Below, in pieces: positions 12,001-27,237 of a stretch of 64,000 nucleotides of DNA. The position numbers and the translations under genes are program-made. The stretch's first letter is position 1. Every line of letters begins with the position of its first letter. The notes beneath the pieces were generated by a model, which ran no database searches, was not told where the DNA came from, and was given only the letters and a program-made list of their open reading frames with translations. Origin of the DNA: Marchantia polymorpha subsp. ruderalis (taxonomy: Eukaryota; Streptophyta; Marchantiopsida; Marchantiales; Marchantiaceae); assembly GCA_037833965.1 (NCBI GenBank), contig AP031357.1, forward strand, positions 13,412,001-13,476,000, in the 5' to 3' direction.

Positions 12001-12237
12001 GAAGGGCGTTGGTTGAACATTGATAGGAGTGAACGTATTTGTAGGCTATGTGATGGAAGAAAAGTTGAGGATGAAGAGCATGTATTTCTTACTTGTACTA
12101 GGTATGTAGAGATAAGAGTGGCTCATAAAGTTGTTGTTGAGAATTTTTATTCTTTGCTTCAGTTTGAACCTTATGATTTAGGTTGTTACATTAGGGATGT
12201 TATTAGTTACCGTTCTAGTGCTTTGGACACTAGCTAG
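9037..12237 (+). CDS. LINE ORF2-type polyprotein: endonuclease + reverse transcriptase
   Basis: This is a 1,066-aa uninterrupted protein of a non-LTR retrotransposon. An AP-type endonuclease occupies residues 1-260: Asn in MWNIRGL, Glu in VETWE, GDFNAR at 147-152, SDH at 254-256. The reverse transcriptase lies at about 430-710: SIHKSGSK, NYRTIMVG, QAGFR, FIDFKKAFD with Asp594, GCPLSPTLFG and the catalytic YADD at 691-694. A C-terminal zinc knuckle C-x2-C-x9-H-x4-C covers residues 1002-1020. All catalytic positions are intact. The start is the ATG at 9037; a TTG-initiated reading from 9025 adds four codons, but an in-frame TAG lies at 9010-9012. No ORF1/gag precedes it, so it is either a one-ORF LINE or 5'-truncated. 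The NYRTIMVG..FAKLFG version of the RT motif and the non-poly(A) 3' end suggest an RTE-like clade rather than plant L1; that clade call is inference. Confidence 0.93.
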   Translation: MWNIRGLSTTKYVNAHPIWKMADILNIVETWEHESNVIGEIQGFTLVGSTWNHRNRRGGRGFGGIATFIRSELLPMIHLESQDIGKQYHWLRLGLIGVSYSYLAVCYFAPLSMQIYSTSTCNQSQPFHRLIKDVLKYQDKGEFFLVGDFNARIRSAQFTQFDSSLSSHSFEESRNSLWSRVSCDSCINDLTEHFLTFGATCNLKVLNGVSFFSNSHSNNCFSSTCVSTIDYLLSSATNSSFILAFDILEPQSESDHTPLLFTLLLSTSIPLPTCHYVSTSPKFCLDASKKQLYSEHFQDLLTCTTWSLDPHTSSLQLIELLLNSASKFFLRHKTRRARGLPCNGWFDFDCKQARARSFDKSLDLHNRLIMTRLYKDFVKSKKRAFLRQKQECLTKELLENPKSFWRRLAVRSSKPTLDPKSLISFAEKLYFFPNVASMPHCEGNPGLFSEVEVMTQLRQLANGKCEDLDGLSIELLKWGGDAIGPILTKVLEYAAIHGFPSSWSLRKIVSIHKSGSKALVTNYRTIMVGSIFAKLFGKLMESKLSTWAESCQKRARFQAGFRPTFNTINHILVLRVLWEKSKGNGKALFCAFIDFKKAFDAVPRELLWQRLQTIGVPSDLLVAVAALYHSVRAKINTSQTEEIISTIGVIQGCPLSPTLFGVFIDDIERWLEDCDSEGVKLGGFVIKALLYADDVILLACDATSLQKHLDTLASFCTQNQMEVNLEKSKVILVGTRSKLSFCYKGLELEQVKSYKYLGIDFSSDYSWALCVQKRVEAGFKALYSLLNRCRGAHLVSWSLRKFLFRSLVFLVILYGTQVWGPGCKKTGWQHLERVQKIFLQEELGVRTQTSYAILLAETSCLPLEAEALFLTITYVKRVRSLDAFRLPLEALRGTRPKGWFADVVTWSLRWNVTTLDWNLQPIALRERIKEEFLSIMWSRQGTKMQFCQLHVNHMLVYCEQGYLLAEISTSLRHIIARHRTGSHSLGIEEGRWLNIDRSERICRLCDGRKVEDEEHVFLTCTRYVEIRVAHKVVVENFYSLLQFEPYDLGCYIRDVISYRSSALDTS

Positions 12238-12347
12238 GGGGTTCTTTTGGTTCTCTCCTTGTTTGGAGTTGATTTCTTTGTATTGTGTTTTTTAGCCTTT
12301 TGACCCTTTGGGTCCCACGGGCTTGATCTATTTACCATTACCATCAT
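9037..12347 (+). mobile_element. LINE retrotransposon, near-complete copy
   Basis: The element consists of the single long ORF plus a roughly 110-bp 3' UTR ending in TTTACCATTACCATCAT. The 3' end is set by comparison with the truncated sibling at 6446-6721, where similarity stops at the same motif. The 5' end is not defined: the ORF starts almost directly after a decayed sequence of the other strand, and I could not find a target-site duplication. One AATAAA lies downstream at 12456-12461, outside the shared region. Confidence 0.85.
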
Positions 12348-14405
12348 GAGTTTCTTTTGACATCAAATTGAATTCTGATCTAGAATACAACATTGCCTGT
12401 ATGCTCTTTTAAGCCCCAAGTAATTGTACTTTGATCTTCGTACATGTCTTTGTACAATAAAGCTAATAAAACTTCCATAGTTAAATTAGACTTCACCTTA
12501 TGAAAATTGACATTAGCTTGCTGAAATATCTTATTTACATATACATTTTTCATAGATTTATCTTTCTGGCTGCGCTTTTATACGCCATCGAAGTCTTGCT
12601 CATAGCTCAAATGCAAGAGAGAAGTTGCATCTTTCTAAATTCTCTTCTTTCTTGCTCTCTCGAAGATTTAAATTTAAAACTCTGGTGGTAAGTTTCCAAA
12701 CACATGTTCATCTGTGAAGCCTTTGGTCTCTTGCTATCACACATTTTTAGCAATATCTTTTCCTTCTATAGTGATCTCAACCTCACAGATCAAGCAAGTG
12801 GCTTGATACTTTCTTTGCTACCATCTTGTTATCATCTTGCGATGTAAAGGCTTGAATAGAAAAATTCTGTCTTCAAATATGACGCATTTTCAGACAATTA
12901 TCATGCTTATTCATCTGATTTAAAAGTGAAAATTGTTAATATACTATAACAAAGATTGATAAGAATAAGATATAATCTCATTTTCTACATTTAACATCGG
13001 AGATTGATGTTGAATGTAGAAAATTTGAACCTCAACATCTAAATTCATTTTGTTTTTTTTTTACTTAGTTCTTAATTGCATCTTTCATAAAAGATGATTA
13101 TTACGTCCATTGTATTTGACAATGTCAAATCTAGTTATATTAATCTTCAATATAAAATTTTTATTAAATCCAAATTAAAGTGATGTTTTATGAAATGTAT
13201 AATTATTTTTACTTATATGAGAAAATCAGAAAACCTAAGAAAGATAAATATAAACGATGTCAATCATGATAAAAATGAAATATGATTGCCCTGAAGTAAA
13301 TACATGAGAAAATATACTTCTTTAGATTTAAAAATCTAAAGTTAAAAAAGTAGTGGATTAAGTTTTCAAAAAAAAATCAACTATGTTGATTAATATTTCC
13401 ATTTATTAAATCATGTGCATTGCTCTTATAAAATTTTTTTCTGATTTACTTATAACATTCTAGCAATATCTTTTGACTATTTCTCATTGCTAATTTATAT
13501 TATAACGGGACTGTTAAATTTACCCCCCAAGTTATTAAGTTTTTCCTCCCACTCTAATATCCTCTGAATTTCTCATGTGGGGGAGAAAACCCTCACTTTT
13601 TGTGGTCAAATGGAATGTAAATCCAGATGAAATGTCAATTATTTCTCAGACCCAAATTGCTTCATAATCACTGTAGAGAGATTGTCGGCTTCTCTCTATA
13701 AGAAGCTTTACTTGTACAACCGAATGCTTCCTGAACGAATGAGGTAAGTGTACAAATTTTTTTTTAAATTATTTTTTATTATTGTTCTTTTCTGATATTA
13801 TGTTTTGAACTGTTTTGAAATATTACTCATATGTATATAAATTATTTTCTTCACATTCACAACGTATTATATAGAGATGAAAGACATATAAATGTTCCTA
13901 TTTAACATTCTTTCGGTATGGTTTTTTTCGCTTAAGATTACTAATATTTACATGAAAAAATATTTAGATAAACTATGAGATACACATTGATTGAATTCTT
14001 AACTTTCCGAAAATATTTCGATAAAAAACGAACGGAATACATTAGCCATTACCGTTCAGCTAACGTATCATCGAATATATATCAAGTAATATTTGAGCAA
14101 CACAAATTGTCATACAATTTACGTTGATATAAAAAGGCAAATTCGTGACATAATTTTATTTCAAGCTACTCTATACACAAATTTTCTTCCGTGCGGCATT
14201 TTCTTCTCAGGCAAGAAATCTAACTCGGTTTTGTACATCTGCAGTTCGAAACATTTTATAGGTGAACAAATCGTTCAAAAGGATGACTACTGTTTTTCGA
14301 CATCAGGTAACTAAACTCGCAATTGTACAAATCGGAGTGGGCAAAATGTAGTGTGAAAAATGTGCAAGCGAAATTTAAATTTCGAACGCACTGCTCATGT
14401 CCTAC
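12348..14405. other. AT-rich intergenic DNA
   Basis: No gene is recognised between the LINE and the 3' end of the PEBP gene. The one clear structure is the inverted repeat at 12980-13024. Confidence 0.5.
12980..13024. repeat. 19-bp inverted repeat with 7-base loop
   Basis: The left arm at 12980-12998 (ATTTTCTACATTTAACATC) pairs with the right arm at 13006-13024 with a single mismatch across a 7-base spacer. It could fold as a hairpin in DNA or RNA. No flanking duplication is evident, so I do not call it a transposon. Confidence 0.85.
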
Positions 14406-16391
14406 CTACTGAAGGTTGTTGTAAAGTGATTGTCCATCCATAGGTCCTCTTGCTGACGTAAATCCTCCCTTATCATCTTTCTCATTTCCAGCGTAATGAC
14501 CCACCAGCATAGTCTCAGCCAAAATATGTCCCTCCATAGCTTCCACCAACTTTTCTTTCGTCGCCTGTTACAAATTCACAGTAGGTATGAAGTTTTAGTA
14601 TATGTTATAAAGCAGCTGAACAGGTGAAAAGAGATAAAAACTAAGAAATTCGAGTCTAAACATTTCTCTTTTCTTTCTGTTTTACAGTTCATGTGTACCA
14701 ATATTTCAATATTTGACAAATTCTATTTTCCCAACGATACAATTTCCGACCCACACATATTACGAGAAATTCTTCTTCGATGTTTTTTTTTTTCAAGATT
14801 ATTCTGCTTTATCATTCCCGACTTTTTACTCCAGACTCAATACATTGACAAATCGCATTGGACGCTGGAAAATTGTATAGTCGGTGCATGTGGTTGTGTA
14901 GAAAAACTGCTAGTGTAGATGCTAGTAGAAGTGTGTAGCATACCTTTTTGCCGAGATTCATTTTGCTGTCGAGTGCGTACACTCTAAACTCAATTCTCTG
15001 TTCGCCTGTGGGAGGGCTGGGGCCTCTGTACCCAGGTACCTTGAAGTCATTCACGCCCTCTTGGATGTCTCCATATTCTTTCTGTCCTTCTACATCCTTG
15101 TGATGGAATCCTTGTGGTAACCCTGCAGGGAAATTCAAGTTTGGTACAAGTCAGTCCACTGACTATGAACGAAATATACGAGAGTATCGGCTACAGCCTA
15201 TGATAGACTTGACAATAACTAGGATCCTCATCAGATCAATGTTCCATAGAAGATTGACAAGTGTTTAAAAACGGTAGATCAAGTAGTAAAGCAAAAAGTA
15301 TGTGAAGAGCCCCATCAACCCGTAGAGGGATGCAAGCAACAAGGTGCAACTTGGGGCTTGGTCCCATTAGCATGTTGGATAGAAAAATGTTACCTTTCAG
15401 AGTAGGAGGGATGTTCACTACCACCCTGCACGCATGAAGTGAACGAAACAACGGTTAGATCAATTAGTGTGCACGCTTCCAAGCATCCACATCATGAAGG
15501 CTAACCAGTGTTCTCACATAAACTAGTCCACTTCTTCTCAGAAATGCTTACATGAGGAATGTAACCTCTCACAGTCAAAGAGACTCTACTGACTGCAAGG
15601 AGTTAATTAAAACCACATACTTCTTATATCTTCTGTGATCAACCACACCTCTTTCTGCTAAATCCTGACTGAAGTGCAATAAGTAATGAGGTTTCCATAC
15701 TAATACAAGAATACTTCGCTAAGAAGCATGAGATGACGTTACTATAGCAGATTCCCATTGCAGACTAGAGGTGGACATCATATCCAGCAGGACAGAAGAA
15801 CATTCCTCTATCCAAGATTCCGCCCGCCTTGAGTACATCACAGACTCCCCAAGTCCACTGCCAGTGGTTCTAGCGAGGAGAGTATGACGATCTAGACAAG
15901 GTGATCCTAACATCTGAGCAGCGCTTCTGCGCTGCTCACCTAACAAGCATATCTACGGACAACCCACGGATAGAGCGGGATTTCGCATTTTGGTCTGAGT
16001 GCAGCGGCAGTGCAGAGCGTGGAATTTCTATGGGCTGATTCTGAACAACAGCTACTTATCCAAAAGCCAAAAGTCCACACTGCGCTGTTCGCTGACCTCG
16101 TTCTATTTCTTCGTGCAGCATCCCAGTCCAAAGACCTGTGCAAGGAGGGAAGACGCAGGAGCCGTGGAGGTAGTGAGAAACGTACCAGTGGACGAATGGG
16201 ACCGTGCTGTCAGGAGACTCAGAGACATCCTCGCATATGATAGCCAGACTCTCGGTTTCTTCGGGCACATTGTGCCATTGGAGGGGCGGAGACATATCAT
16301 GCTGCGCTCCGGCACCGTCGGCGGTGTGCTTGCGAGGAATTCGACCGTCATTGCCGAAGGCGGTCGATGTTACGCGGAATTCGTCAGCCAT
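14406..16391 (-). CDS. PEBP-family protein (YbhB/YbcL-like), 4 exons
   Basis: This is a phosphatidylethanolamine-binding-protein fold of 191 aa. Exons on the minus strand are 16391-16186, 15425-15394, 15122-14944 and 14564-14406; all introns are GT-AG and phases join without a stop. Landmarks in order are ISPP-like MSPPLQW, the ligand-pocket segment PFVHW, VVVNIPPTLKG, GDIQEG.NDF, YRGPSPPTGEQRIEF (the family GPxPPxGxHR with Gln for His) and YALD. It resembles the plant proteins closest to bacterial YbhB/YbcL, not the FT/TFL1/MFT florigen group, whose DPDxP motif it lacks. There is no signal or transit peptide, so it is probably cytosolic. The ligand and role are unknown. Exon 2 is only 32 bp. 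The gene starts at the ATG at 16391, with a short AT-rich TATA-like run near 16563-16570 upstream. Confidence 0.88.
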
Positions 16392-19119
16392 GATTGAGAA
16401 ACGAAGATCGACGATCGGAAACTAGCCTACTGAGCGACCTTAGACCTGTGCAAATCTGAACTTTGGCCTCGGTACAAAATGAAGAAAGTAATATAATACT
16501 CCGAATGCGCAGTCGAACAACGATCTTCAGACTTTGATCGATCTTCAGCCCATCACCTCAATTATATATATGTCCGCGCAGCGACGGATCGATGGAACGA
16601 CGATCCCATCTGCCATGGATCAGCAGCACGATCCTTGGTGGCAATCGGAGCATGAGTGACACCTGCCCCATCTGTTGGCGGCTGCCAAGTGGAGGTCGCG
16701 GTGTTCAACGCCACGCGTCGACACGCCAGTAGTGCTCGGACTTCGTCGACCGCTCACGGTTAACGGGGAATTGGCGCAGCCCAGACTGCGATGGAAACTG
16801 CGCTCTGGAAGCAGTTCTGGTCTCTGACCGGATGAACCGGGACAGGACAGGTGTACCGGTGTCCACCGAACCCTAAAGCAGCCTACACGATCGGGATTCA
16901 GGATGCTGTCCGCTCGACCTTCGTGTCCTCGTGTTCTCGGATAGCGATAATTATGACATCACTCGGAAAGTGGCCAACACGCTTCGACCTTTGCCTGTCA
17001 GATCGTCGCTTCCTTTGCACTGGAGAGTGCGTTCGAGATCACGGATAAGCTCCATCGCCAGCTCAGGGCATAATATCTGCTGTTTGAGCCGGCCATGAGT
17101 CCCACCCATCTCCGGCTTTCCGCTTCCACAGAAGGTGATCCTCGGTGAGGGCAGACGTTCCCATGATACATTCGCACAGTAGGTCTCAAACGAACAAGTC
17201 TCGGGCCCTGTTCGTAGCGCGTGTGTAAACGCAATCTCAATGTACCCTTGGAGTGTAAGGTTATGGTCCAATTTCTAGATCCTCGCTTTTGATTTCCTTT
17301 GTGGTGCTCTAAAGTGCTTCACGTTCTGAAGAGTCCATGGGAGTTCAAACCTTTTCCTTTCTTCATTTCTGTGAAGCCCCGTTCCAAAGCCGGGAGAGAT
17401 TTCGTGCTAGCTTTTAAAGCACTGTAGATTTCGAACTGGGTGAAGACTTATGTCGCGACAAAGCACTTTAAATACGAAGTTGGTTCGAAAACTAGAATGT
17501 CTCGAAAGTTTTTGGGATCTCGAACTTGACATTTTCAGCAACTTGTACGAGGGTTTGGTAAGTAGATGTACATTTGCTGACTGACCCTTTATACATTCAT
17601 TTTTTCTTTGCTAAGTTTATATATATTATGTAAAAGTTAACAAGAAATAACCTAAATTTTGTAGGAAATCTTCAAAAATTATAAACCTTATAAACTTAAA
17701 TACCCTTAAAAAACGTTTGTAACAAATTTTAATAATCTAATCAATTAACTTGTATAAGAATTAAAGACTTACAATCAATGAAAAATCTATAGATGATATA
17801 GAAATTCTGTCACAAGAATGAGTTATTTGTTCTCCAGAACAAAAGTAACTCATTCTTACACGAAAACCTTATGATGAAAAGTTTTAAATCTGTATTATTT
17901 CTAAATTACAAATGTCCTGTAAAATGTTACCTTGTTTCATCTTTGGTAGTAGTAATTGCATTCGTTCCCGTTTTACACCATTTACAATCTAGATTTGAAA
18001 TGACCGTTTACAGTAAAATAAAATACTTCTCGGGCATGCAGTTCTAAGTTTTTTCTGTCGTATAAAGTCACTTTAGAAATGTAAACATTATATGACTAGG
18101 CTGTGAAACTTAACATGAAGGGTTGAAGCTAAGATTAGGAGAGCAAAGTTCCCCTCTGAGCATTAACAAAAACCACTTCAATGCTTGTTGCTTCAGTCTT
18201 AACCTCCTCATTGGCTTTTGTTATCATCCATACGTCGAATACGTTCCCAAAGTCATACTGCTTAGAAATGTTGCTGAATCACGACATTCCTGTCATTTTC
18301 TGGTTGGTTGACAGCATGCCATAAACCTTTGCGTTTTCACGTTTCAAGGACCACGAACTGAAGCGCAAAGACACGAAGGAAGAAACAAGTTCGATGCAAT
18401 TCAGCGAATTCACCATACAATGAACAATAGCTTGAATATCTTAGCATGCAGAGAGGACTTAGAGGCCTCCCTACCTCACTACTTACACCGCAGTACAGAT
18501 AACTGTAGAACCTAAACGAGACATTAAAAAAGAGATCAACAGATGAGGATCAAACAAGGTGAAAGCAGAGTATGGAAAACCTTGAGTTCAAGCTGACAGT
18601 CTGATGTTCGTGTAACTTTGATCCCAAATGAAGGGGCAGCACAGAGAAAAAAGCTCCTGCAGAACTTGCCAAAGATAGTTTGATCGTCCATAATACACAG
18701 GTGAACCTTCAGGTCTAGGTTCACTATTCACAAAACTTCTCTAAAGACTAGTGCTCCAAAGTGACTGCTGACTTCCGCTTGAGTGACAGCTCCCAATTTG
18801 GAACCGTCTGTCACTCTTCTCTCTTCCTCTCCTATTTACGGGATAATTCAGTGACGATGATCTGTGTAACACGTGCCTACTGTTTCAAGTACCTCTACTT
18901 AAACAAAGACCTGCTCTTTTCAAAAGGCATGTATATTTCTCCTTCACATATTAAGTTGGACCCAACTAAAGGTACAAAAACTTTTAAGGCAGCATATGGG
19001 AGTGGGGATTCCACTAACAGCAGGTACCGTCATCATTGAGAAGAACAAGCTCATGATACCAGGCCCCATAGGACAATGAAACACAATGAGTTTGCACTCA
19101 TGTAGGCTTGGAGAATAGA
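16392..19119. other. Intergenic DNA between PEBP and OTC genes
   Basis: The first kilobase is relatively GC-rich and holds the PEBP promoter; its open frames (for example 16951-17271 minus) have no recognisable homology. The rest is AT-rich. The inverted repeat at 17814-17857 is the only defined structure. The OTC 3' UTR should lie at the right end. Confidence 0.45.
17814..17857. repeat. Interrupted inverted repeat (12 + 7 bp arms)
   Basis: AAGAATGAGTTA at 17814-17825 is matched by its exact complement at 17846-17857. Inside, TTGTTCT is matched by AGAACAA across CC. The RNA could form a 19-bp stem with one internal asymmetry. Confidence 0.85.
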
Positions 19120-22634
<3,515 letters not shown>

Positions 22635-25600
22635 TGCTCAATCCACCTCCTCCTCGCCCTCCTCAGACTCCCTCGGCAGGTCAATCTCAACTCACGCGCT
22701 AACTCTCTGCTGCTATCTCCACCATAAGCGATCAAAACTTTCCGCCTCTGAGAAACAAGAAAAGAAATGCCGGTCCTAGAACGCAAATGCTTGTTCTCCT
22801 CTCGCACAAACAACCAAGTGTCCGTGATTGTTTTCCTTCGCTTCCTTCCTTTGCTGCCATTCCCTGTCCATGGGCAAAACCCTCCCCTTCCCGTCCTCCT
22901 CCCCAACTTCCTTCACCAACTCTCCTCAGCTTTTCACGTCTGACTTGGGTACCGTACCCGAAACCCATACCCACGGCCCCACCCATGCTGCTGAAAAGTT
23001 CAGCATGCCATTACTTTACGGGAAGCTGTGGTCTCCGGATCGGGTCTTCGCATCCATTCTGCTATATTACTTGGTATTTTCAATGGGGAGGAAGCATTGA
23101 GAAGGCCTACTGGAATGCATCCCTATATCGTGGATTTGGCGCTCTCATCCTAAATCGATTTTGGAGGTTTGTTATAGAGTAGCTGCATGGGTTTGGACCG
23201 TGAAGATTAGGATCGCCACGGTTGGTCCAAGTGAGAGGATCTTGAAAATGCTATGAGTATCACGGGACATAGAGATATCTCCACGCTCTACCGCTACCTT
23301 TGGATCACATCTTGGATTTGCTCATGAGGACTTGCATGTACTCTTGGGGGTCTGGTATAAAGAATGCAAGTTATGGATATGACTTTGCATTATTTTATCA
23401 CTTCATTCGAGGCCCTACATATCAACAGTCAGCACCCTTTGAACATCGAACAAGTGTATGGGTAGATTTTGATGGTCAAACATCTCGTGACGACCGAGTA
23501 CAAATCTTCGAGCATGCCTCTCCTAGCCTTGGAGCAGGACGGCATTTTTCTTGGATTATACCACTCAAGACTGTCATGAAAGTCAAAGTTTCCCTAAAAA
23601 CTGACAGAAAGCTTCAAGTATCAGCAACATATCTTTAAAAAAATAGCACTCCACATTCTTGACCTTTTTCATTTTCCTTATCAGCTCCAATGTTTCAAAA
23701 ACAAGAAAAGGCTTTACGTAAATGATTTAAAATCTTCCGACCTTGGGTTGTCTTGTCGTGTCTTGTCTTACTTCCTTGTCATTAGAGAGCAACCTGCAAC
23801 AGCGGTGCGGTATTCGGTACGAGAATGAACATAAACTGCCTCCACATCAGTCTGCACAAATGTCTGCTGGTATGCTTGCACTACTTGTGACGCAGTTCTC
23901 GTTTCATTCGGTCACTTCTCGTCTCATAGTTCTTCTCTGTTGACATACTTGCTGCAGGATGGTAGAACTGCATAACATTGAGTGTCAAAATCCCATTGAT
24001 TTCAAGACTCGTGGTTAACTCCATGTTGTGATAAAAAGTGTCAAGTTCATGGAAAGCATTTGTCCTCTTCGACGACCTTCTTCCCGTGAACCCTCGTCAG
24101 TAAATTCTCCTCTGCAGCTTTTTCCTGCATCTTTTAATCTAGCAAGAAATCGAGCAGAAGAAAGATCACGAAATCGAGGCGACAAAATTTGGGTTTGTTG
24201 CAAGACCCCAAAGAAGAGAGACACATTATGAAGGAAGAACTAGGAAAAGATGAAAAGGGCTGGTCCAGGTCTTAAGCTCGAGAAACTCAGCCCAGTGCGA
24301 GGAGAGGGAAGGAAAAGATTTAGAAGTCACTATTTTCTTAGTACTACTAATCTGCAGCTGTGTTAAATGCCTTATCATAATAGCTTCAAGAGAGAAAACT
24401 AGCATTTGCAAATGACAAAGCATCACATGCTCAAATCACATCCTACAACTCCGCTCTCTTCAGTGGAGGCTATAAGCCTTGCAGCGCCACGGAACCGCGA
24501 ATTTGATTGTGGATAAAGGAGTACAGTACTGTACATGATAAGGTAGAAAGTGATGCATGGCTCATTTCATGCTCAATAATCTCGTCCATCTTCCAAAACT
24601 CTTTCATTTCTATCTTCACGAGGATAAAGATTGTGTTCTCCTGCAGAGTAGAGCATTTATACATTTCAGATGAGTGCCCTAGTACAGCCGCAAATCCCAG
24701 TAGTAGTTTCGTTCATGCAAGTATCACATATGGTTTAAGATACATTGTAGTCTTGTGAAGGGAATGGCTAGTTATCCCTCACTTAGGGCTAATTAGCCTT
24801 CGTCCTAGTATAGGGTATTATCTAATTGATCGAACACTTTATAATTGCTACTGCATCGACCAATAAGAGAACTGAGTGAGTGCTATATAACCCTAAGTAT
24901 AACTAATCGCTCACTCTTGTAAAAAATGAGGTTTGCTATAAATATTACATAAGAGAAACCGTTCTAGAGATAATTTCTCTCTGATATCCAGGAACGTATC
25001 TTTGATGAAGTTGTAATGAACTCATCATTGTACCTCTTACTTTGAGTCTAATGGGAGGATTATTGTGACGAAATACAAATTCACTCCCGAAATTCACCAA
25101 TTTTGAGTTTGTTCTCAAGAGAGTGTAAAGATTTTACACAAAGATAATAATTGCGTGAGACTTATGTATATTTTTGGAAAGTCTGGACATTTGGGGTCCG
25201 AAGAGAAACCAAATTGATCAACCTTATGCGACCTATGTCTGGAGATTAAGACATTCAAACAAAAGTCAATAAAAAATCTTCCAATCAATTATTGGGATTT
25301 TGTTAGATCGAATCATCTTGACAATTTTAGAAGATGGATGCATATAAGTCGCCTTCTAAAGCTATTCTGAACAGCAATTTGATCAATTCATGCACAATCT
25401 CTTGGGTAACTTTACAGGGCTATGCGCAATCTACGTCAATAGAGAGTTGCTCAATTATGCTCTTTCATTACTTGTTCTATCCTATACTCTGTTAGTATTG
25501 ACTTAGCTTTGAACTGAACTTAGTAGCTTAGCCCTAATTAGGATGAGGTTATGCTGTTCATCATAAAGGAGAGATCTCCATAGCTCTCCTCAAAAAAAAA

Positions 25601-27237
25601 TTATTAATTTTATTTTTATCACTTGTTCCATCCGCCACGTCGAATTTCTCACTATGTTAGATTTTAATTTAAACATTTGACCTTCTTCGGGAAAATTTTA
25701 GGAAAATTTTAGGGAGAGCTTAAAGCAAAGAATATAACCTTTACTGTGTCCTTACAATGACTATTGTATTTACATCTGATAGGATGAACATCCACTTTGG
25801 TTACCAAATCGATTTGATAGGAGAAGTGGATATATGTCATATAGAGGCATCAAAAGCCTCGTCAAGTTTATTTTCTCGCTCTTATCTCTCATGACACAAA
25901 AGAGATTAGCGGGCTGACAAGTTGCTGAATACATAACAGGGCAGTGACAAGTCTAACCGATATGCTCCAAGTCAGAAACTAAATCTGGATTTGAAAACGT
26001 TTTACAAAATATTCAGTCTTCTTAATAAATTTGGCTGGTGAGAAAATCTGAAAGTCATTCATTTTCTCTTACCAATAGGAATATTTTGACCCCTTGCCAA
26101 AGGAGGTTATTGAGTTTCAAAAAATAATCTTAAGTGAACTTTCCAGAATATTGATTTAATTTTATAACATCAAACATCAAATCAATTTTTATATTTGTGT
26201 ACGTAAATATGTGTATAAATACACAAAGAAATAAAATAATCCTTTTTTGGAAATATGTTGCTTTTTCTTCACATCCATGGGAATTAAAATATGTAATCGT
26301 TCATCATATTGTAATGAAGAAGTAAACCATAGTATTGATGGTGAGAATAAACTAGTATTACATATGCAACTAAATCCATAACGCATACAATTGAGACATA
26401 AAATTATTCTTGTACTAAATGATGTCAATTTCTTGTCAATTTCTACGAAGTTACAAATTATGATTGAAATTTCAAAGCTAAACTGGGTATTGTTGAAAGG
26501 ATCGACTGTTTGAGCTTCTTCCAGTTATGGGGCTAGTAGTCTCACGATTGTGTTTGTTGTTATATCCTCCAGCTTAAGTTGTCCATTCTATGGTGTGTTA
26601 TGTCATTTTTTCCCTCAACATGATGTTTTTTTCTCTGTGCTGTTGAGGAAGTAGATGCTGATTGCTTGAAATTAAATAGAATTCATTTTCCCCGACTCCA
26701 ATCGCTGACTTTCACAAGCCAAAAAAATGTTAATATATATTGTTGGGTAGCTTTTCGATGATTACTGCGTCTATCGAGCCTCTCGGGATGTAATACCTCT
26801 ACGGGCTAGTACTGGAAGTAAGAGGATTTCTTCAATGAGGTGATATGAAACTTACTACGAAGTGACAGGACAATTGTGACCAGAGTCAATCAAACGATTC
26901 TTAGTGAGTTCTCCAATACGTGATTTCTTGATTTTGCCCCTAAAGCTGTCATTCTTACGTACAAAATAACTTACTAATTCTTCATGATTTTGGACATACA
27001 CCGTTTGATCACTATCAAATATTGACAATAAAACTTAACATGCTTGTCTTGTTCCATTACCGCAAAACTTCGTTAATCTAATAACAAGCATGCCACAAAA
27101 AGTGAGTACTGCTCATTTGGCACAGTGACAGTTCCCTTGAAAATAGGGTCTAGTTCCTGGTTGTAAGAAATTATAAGCTCTTGACCATATCTGGCTATTC
27201 ATCCCGCCAGGGAATGGATGAAACCCATTTTAAAAGT
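22635..27237. other. Intergenic DNA upstream of OTC
   Basis: The OTC promoter and leader region at about 22.6-23.1 kb is relatively GC- and C-rich. Open frames up to 131 codons on both strands here (22541-23182) overlap each other and show no family pattern. An AT-rich stretch at about 24.76-25.6 kb has promoter-like and LTR-like features that I could not confirm. From 25.7 to 27.2 kb I see nothing. Confidence 0.4.

Noticed and set aside
23300..23638. 112-codon plus-strand frame
   Set aside because: It is moderately protein-like, but I recognise no family and see no supporting splice partners; too weak to annotate as a gene.
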